Shown here in pieces: positions 6,256-9,786 of a stretch of DNA of 9,786 bases. The notes under the pieces were generated by a model. It did no database searches and was not told the origin of the DNA. It saw nothing but the letters and a program-made list of their open reading frames with translations. The DNA is taken from positions 1-9,786 of the forward strand of contig JAUSEJ010000711.1 of the NCBI GenBank assembly GCA_030650265.1, written 5' to 3'. Origin of the DNA: Dehalococcoidia bacterium. Its GTDB lineage: Bacteria > Chloroflexota > Dehalococcoidia > JACPQF01. The translations under genes were made by a program, and so were the position numbers. Every line of letters starts with the position of its first letter. Position 1 is the first letter of the stretch.

Positions 6256-7029
6256 TCATGATACGTTATGGTATTTATGAAATGGTGTACTTAGAGTCAT
6301 ATTGACCGGGTAGGAAGCGGCACCGGCGATTCGCTCCACAAACTTGAGGTACATCGCCTCCTCTTGCTCGCTACCCCTGAGCGCACCGCTTTGCCAGCGG
6401 GACTCGATAAGCTTGACCTCTGAGGCAAGCATCGTATAGGCCTCGACTGTATCCTCCAAACTGAGGGTAATGGGAGAAGTGCCACCGACCGCATGAGCGT
6501 CTTCATATGTGGAATTGTAGTTGCAAAACTTGCACTGTTCTCCACGAGTGAAGTATTCACAGAAGCGAACAGGCTGCATCTTCACGCAGGACCCCAAGAC
6601 GGAGACCAGTGTTGAGGCGCGTGTCCCTTTGCTGGTAACCCTGTCATCCCCCCACCACTCAGGAGATACGAAGTAGATGTCCTCGATCTTCTCTTCCCCC
6701 TCAAAGAGGGAAAACTGGCTATCACCTATCTCTCGAATTTGGTAAGGGGAAGTCCGGCTTCTTGCGAATCTCGCTCCCAAGCCACTCTTCATGTAGAACG
6801 ACTTTGGGCGCAACACATAACCGGGCCTCACCGTCCCTGGCCTCTTGTCTGCGATTTCCTTCAGGGTAATTCCATGATCGCGGCTCTGGTAGGACCCTCC
6901 GCCATACCAGCTGCTGACTTTGTCAATTTCCTCGGTGTCTTTTATGCCTTGGCTCATAACATCCCACTTGACTATGAACTCTCTTGGAAGAGTCGGGTAA
7001 CTCTTCTGCAGTTCCTCGACTCGCGTCAT
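6256..7029 (-). pseudogene. Radical SAM protein, C-terminus lost to the insertion sequence
   Basis: The preferred start is ATG 7029 (MTRVEELQKSYP) of an ATGATG pair, 7 bases after AAGGAGG; the ATG at 7032 is an alternative. The N-terminal about 150 residues form a leader domain with no motif I recognise. The [4Fe-4S] cluster motif then appears as CEYFTRGEQCKFC, cysteines 157, 166 and 169, spacing C-x8-C-x2-C rather than the standard C-x3-C-x2-C. Only about 76 native residues follow, to Leu245, against roughly 200 needed for a radical SAM barrel. The last 12 residues (STPFHKYHNVS with its junction) come from the IS right end. The product is therefore almost certainly inactive. It lies downstream of two MmgE/PrpD genes but has its own promoter. 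The reaction is unknown. Classification rests on the cluster motif and aromatic context (CEYF, GEQC, FCNYN). Confidence 0.75.
6258..6290 (-). repeat. Right terminal inverted repeat of the IS
   Basis: This is the reverse-complement partner of 5015-5047, with the outermost 20 bp perfect (6271-6290). It supplies the last codons and the TGA (6256-6258) of the truncated radical SAM reading frame. Confidence 0.9.
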
Positions 7030-7063
7030 CATCAGCCCTCCTTGTGCCAGTAAAAGTGAGCCT

Positions 7064-7092
7064 ATCGTACTCGAGTATATACTCCCTGTCAA
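7064..7092 (-). promoter_or_regulatory. Promoter with palindromic operator-like spacer upstream of the radical SAM gene
   Basis: On the minus strand, TTGACA (7092-7087) and TACGAT (7069-7064) are separated by exactly 17 bp. The spacer holds the perfect 12-bp palindrome GAGTATATACTC (7073-7084), overlapping a second perfect palindrome, TACTCGAGTA (7068-7077). A dimeric regulator bound here would block RNA polymerase. The upstream reading frame to an ATG at 7098 would cross this promoter, which supports the downstream start at 7029. Confidence 0.6.
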
Positions 7093-7124
7093 TGACACGG
7101 CGGGCGTTTCTCGGCGATGGTACC

Positions 7125-8585
7125 TTAGCGATGCAAGGCGCTCACGAGCTTGCGCACATCGGGTGCGGCCTCAAGATTGAACCCCTCCGTTATTGCCCGA
7201 TCGGCGTTAGCCCGTCCGATCAGATCGCTGGTATAATTCCCGAACTTGTAAGCCAAATCCTCGTCGGTCATGGGCTCTGGCCCCCAGGGGTCGCCCCTTG
7301 CATACTCGGCAAAGGCCTTGAAGCTTGTTCCCCTCGCCTTGATCTCCACCTCGGTTGGAATGCGCCGGTAGGTGCCTTCAGCCTTGACCTGGTCCACTAT
7401 GATGGAATACCAATCCTGATTGACGGCGGATTTGACTTTCAGGGCGAATGCCCTAATTTCGGGCCTCCTCAGAGTCTCGTGACTCACCCATTGTAAACCC
7501 GATTCGATCCCTAGAGCAGCTATGGCAAAGGCGATGGGAATGGGCATGGGACCTAACTGCGATGGAAGACTCGTGTTATCGTATAGGCCCATGGCTACGT
7601 GAGCGGGAGGCACAGTGACCGTCACCTCCTCGATTTCGTCCGCCGAGAGGCCTTCCTTTTGAATCATCTTCAGAAATAGGTCGACAGGTATCGACGCCTG
7701 GCGGCCTGCCGGATAGAATTTTAAGGAGGTCTCGCTGATGAACCAGTGTTGACCCAGATCGCGGACCATGTAGTCCCAGTCGGCGGGAAACGAGCTAAAA
7801 GCAGTCCAGAAGGCCCGGTTGGAATCCAGAATCAGCGGATCGCCGGTGAAGCCCTCGGCGGCCAAAAGCACGGCATTGATCCCGGCCTCGGCGATAGCAC
7901 CGTACATCGCGTACTTGTGCATTGGCCTGCCTCCACCTGTAGCGCCTGGCAACTTTCGCCACCGACCCTGGTGGTGGACGGGCGTGCTCACATAGGCGAT
8001 GCTCAGAGCGTTGGCCATCTGCTGGTGGCTCAGTCCCAGAAGTCGACCGGCGGTTGCCACCGTGCCAAAGACCGCCCAACTGAATCCCATTACCGGCACG
8101 AAGTGGACAATGCCCTCCGGAGTCGTCTCATATTGCGGCATGGAGAACCCGACCCGGGCGCCAATGTCGAAGCCAAGAGCCACGGCGGCAATCATTTCCT
8201 GGCCAGACGCACCGGTCATCTCAGCCATCGCTAGCGCCGGCATAACGATACTGTTCGCATAGTGTGTCCTGTGAATCAGGGTCTCATCGAGGTCCAGAGC
8301 GTTGCCCAACTGGGCGTGTATATACGATATGGTCGTAACGGGTAGCTTGCCGCCATGTACCATCAAGGTGGCGTCTTCCCGTCCGCCCAGCCCTCGCTTA
8401 ACTTCCACCAGGATGCGGCCTGCATCGGTAGCGAACCCCGCCACAGAGCAGCCGATGGTGTCGAGGATGACCCTCTTGGTGTCGTGCGCTACGTCGCGTG
8501 GGATATCAGAATACCTGGTGCCAAGGGCCAGATCGACCAGCCGATCAGTGTGGCCAGTCCCCTTTTGCTCATTGCCAATCGTCAT
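7125..8585 (-). CDS. MmgE/PrpD-family protein, downstream tandem copy (complete, 486 aa)
   Basis: Members of the MmgE/PrpD superfamily include 2-methylcitrate dehydratase and cis-aconitate decarboxylase: cytoplasmic enzymes acting on small polycarboxylates, with an all-helical N-terminal domain and an alpha/beta C-terminal lid. Length and layout fit: LDTIGCSVAGF near 41-51, NALDLDET at 95-102, MHKYAMYGAIAEAGINAVLLAAEGFTGDP at about 222-250 and KFYPAGRQASIPVDLF at 289-304. The familiar H-P-G after the aspartate motif is replaced by THYAN (107-111), and the usual K-x-Y-P-x-C-x-x-x-H segment lacks both cysteine and histidine, so PrpD activity should not be assumed. ATG 8585 is supported by GGAGGAG in the 17-bp gap after the preceding gene. 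It is co-transcribed with the upstream paralogue. Confidence 0.88.
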   Translation of the reverse strand: MTIGNEQKGTGHTDRLVDLALGTRYSDIPRDVAHDTKRVILDTIGCSVAGFATDAGRILVEVKRGLGGREDATLMVHGGKLPVTTISYIHAQLGNALDLDETLIHRTHYANSIVMPALAMAEMTGASGQEMIAAVALGFDIGARVGFSMPQYETTPEGIVHFVPVMGFSWAVFGTVATAGRLLGLSHQQMANALSIAYVSTPVHHQGRWRKLPGATGGGRPMHKYAMYGAIAEAGINAVLLAAEGFTGDPLILDSNRAFWTAFSSFPADWDYMVRDLGQHWFISETSLKFYPAGRQASIPVDLFLKMIQKEGLSADEIEEVTVTVPPAHVAMGLYDNTSLPSQLGPMPIPIAFAIAALGIESGLQWVSHETLRRPEIRAFALKVKSAVNQDWYSIIVDQVKAEGTYRRIPTEVEIKARGTSFKAFAEYARGDPWGPEPMTDEDLAYKFGNYTSDLIGRANADRAITEGFNLEAAPDVRKLVSALHR

Positions 8586-8602
8586 GCAACTCCTCCTTCG
8601 CT

Positions 8603-9786
8603 CTAAGTATGCAGTGCGCTAATAAGCCCTTGGACATCGGAAGCGGCATCGAGATTGTACGCCTCTATTACTGCCCGGTCCGCGTTGTCACTGCCGATAA
8701 GGTCGCTGGTATAGTTCCTAAACTTATGCGCCAGTTCCTCGTCGGTCATCGGCTCGGGTCCCCAGGGGTCACCCCTGGCATATTCGGCAAAGGCGTTAAA
8801 GCTCGTGCCTCTCGCCTTTATCTCTATCGAAGTCGGGATGCGCCGGTATACACCCTCAGCTCTAACCTGATCTACGATGATGGAATACCAGTCTTGATTG
8901 ACCTCAGACCTGACTTTTCGGGCGAAACCTCTAATCCAGGGGTTCTCCAGCGTTTCATGGCTTATCCACTTCAGCCCGGATTCAAGTCCCGAGGCAGCTA
9001 TGGCGAGCACAAACGGGATCGCCATAGGACCCACCTGCGAAGGAGGCGTTACGTTATCATAAAGTCCCATGGCAATATGCGCAGGCGGGACTGTCACTAT
9101 CACCTCGTCGATCTCGTCCCCGGAGAGTCCTTCTTCGCGAATAATCTTCAAGAAGAGGTCGACCGGTATCGACGCCTGTCGTCCAGCCGGATAGAACTTG
9201 ATGGAGGTTTCTTCTATGAACCAGCGGCGACCTAAGTCGCGGACCATGAAGTCCCAGTTCGCCGGCGAAACACCAAAGGCCGTCCAGAAGGCCCGATCGG
9301 AGTCGAGAACCGCAGGGTCGCCTGTGAATCCTCGGGCAGCCAAGAGCGCTGCATTGATACCAGCCGCGGCGATGGCTCCATACATAGCCCGCTTATGCAT
9401 TAGCCTGCCCCGACCGGCGGACTGTTGCCGTGGTCCCGATGTCTTGCCACTGAAGTGCACCGGTGTACTGACGTAGGCGATGCCCAAGGCGTTGGCCATT
9501 TGCTGGTGATTCAAGCCTAGCAGCCACCCAGCCGCTACGGCAGTGCCAAAGACCGCCCAACTGAACCCCCAAACCGGGACGAAGTACACCACGCCTTCAG
9601 AGGTCGACTCGTATTGGGGCATGGAGAGCCCGACTCGGGCGGCAACGTCGAAGCCTAGGGCCACGGCGGCGATGAGGTCCTGACCGGATGCTCCCGTCAT
9701 CTCTGCCATAGCCAGGGCCGGCATGACGATACAGTTGGCGTAGTGGGTACGATGAAGCAGCGTCTCATCGAGGTCGAGGAGGTTGG
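8603..9786 (-). CDS. MmgE/PrpD-family protein, upstream tandem copy (N-terminus beyond window)
   Basis: This is open from the window edge to a TAG at 8603-8605, giving 394 codons. It aligns without major gaps to the downstream copy from NxLDLDETLxHRTHYAN onwards, with most positions identical (about three quarters by eye). The internal ATG at 9724 is not the start, since the preceding codons (LDLDETLLHRTHYAN) match the paralogue. It shares the same replacements at the H-P-G and K-x-Y-P segments, so the pair diverged from an ancestor already unlike PrpD. The least similar stretch is a loop at 9401-9454. Expected full length is about 490-500 residues. Its stop is 17 bp before the next ATG. Two similar subunits could form a heteromer or act on related substrates; this is inference. 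Confidence 0.87.
   Translation of the reverse strand, partial: NLLDLDETLLHRTHYANCIVMPALAMAEMTGASGQDLIAAVALGFDVAARVGLSMPQYESTSEGVVYFVPVWGFSWAVFGTAVAAGWLLGLNHQQMANALGIAYVSTPVHFSGKTSGPRQQSAGRGRLMHKRAMYGAIAAAGINAALLAARGFTGDPAVLDSDRAFWTAFGVSPANWDFMVRDLGRRWFIEETSIKFYPAGRQASIPVDLFLKIIREEGLSGDEIDEVIVTVPPAHIAMGLYDNVTPPSQVGPMAIPFVLAIAASGLESGLKWISHETLENPWIRGFARKVRSEVNQDWYSIIVDQVRAEGVYRRIPTSIEIKARGTSFNAFAEYARGDPWGPEPMTDEELAHKFRNYTSDLIGSDNADRAVIEAYNLDAASDVQGLISALHT

Larger units (their letters stand above)
5015..6291 (-). mobile_element. IS630-family insertion sequence (about 1.28 kb)
   Basis: The boundaries come from the terminal inverted repeats: the left end starts GTACACCATTTC at 5015, and its reverse complement ends at 6290. 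It encodes a two-frame DDE transposase. IS630 elements insert at TA; the nearest TA on the left is 5013-5014 and on the right 6292-6293, leaving one extra T at 6291, so the target duplication is not clean. The flanking genes are unrelated and both truncated at the element. The element lies in the same transcriptional orientation as the radical SAM gene upstream of it. Confidence 0.88.

Noticed and set aside
7093..7124. Terminator after the downstream MmgE/PrpD gene
   Set aside because: No stable GC hairpin with a T run in this short gap.
8498..9235. Plus-strand open frame of 245 codons opposite the MmgE/PrpD genes
   Set aside because: It spans the junction of two real genes on the other strand. 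A similar antisense frame opposite the other copy (6984-7496) is explained by the shared coding sequence.
1..9786. tRNA, rRNA or CRISPR arrays
   Set aside because: No cloverleaf-type sequence, rRNA stretch or regularly spaced repeats were seen on either strand.

Overview
The window is bacterial DNA, moderately GC-rich, with an accessory-region character: restriction-modification, toxin-antitoxin-type genes, an insertion sequence and broken genes. The host cannot be named from this sequence. Two features fit a Chloroflexota-like or environmental metagenomic lineage: divergent tandem MmgE/PrpD paralogues beside an unusual radical SAM gene, and a short GTAGGGGCG...CGCCCCTAC palindrome. This is only a weak inference.

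Left part (1-3130, minus strand): the methyltransferase (hsdM) and specificity (hsdS, cut by the window edge) subunits of a type I restriction-modification system. Their stop and start codons overlap. hsdM carries an in-frame 28-bp palindromic repeat in its C-terminal part. The restriction subunit hsdR is not in the window.

Middle part (3131-5014, plus strand, divergent from hsdM): a good promoter with an inverted repeat precedes a 29-codon remnant of a HigB/Gp49-type toxin, whose stop overlaps the start of an intact XRE-family antitoxin. A second sigma70-type promoter drives an AbrB/MazE-like gene, followed 2 bp later by a 221-residue protein of unknown function. A DUF433 (antitoxin-like) gene follows and is cut near its 3' end by an insertion sequence.

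Insertion sequence (about 5015-6291): an IS630-family element with 33-bp imperfect terminal inverted repeats. Its DDE transposase lies in two frames joined at a C7 run. The transposase start codon lies in the stem of a perfect 11-bp hairpin whose loop carries the Shine-Dalgarno. The genes on its two flanks are unrelated, in opposite orientation and both truncated exactly at the element, so the IS marks a rearrangement or deletion junction.

Right part (6292-9786, minus strand): a 3'-truncated radical SAM gene with its own promoter and palindromic operator-like sequence, downstream of two tandem, closely related MmgE/PrpD genes (the upstream copy runs off the window). The two paralogues share replacements at positions that in classical PrpD-type enzymes carry conserved motifs, so the substrate is open. 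The radical SAM gene may belong to the same pathway, but it is broken here.

The strongest candidates for something undescribed are the AbrB-like/unknown-protein pair at 3800-4764 and the MmgE/PrpD-radical SAM cluster.
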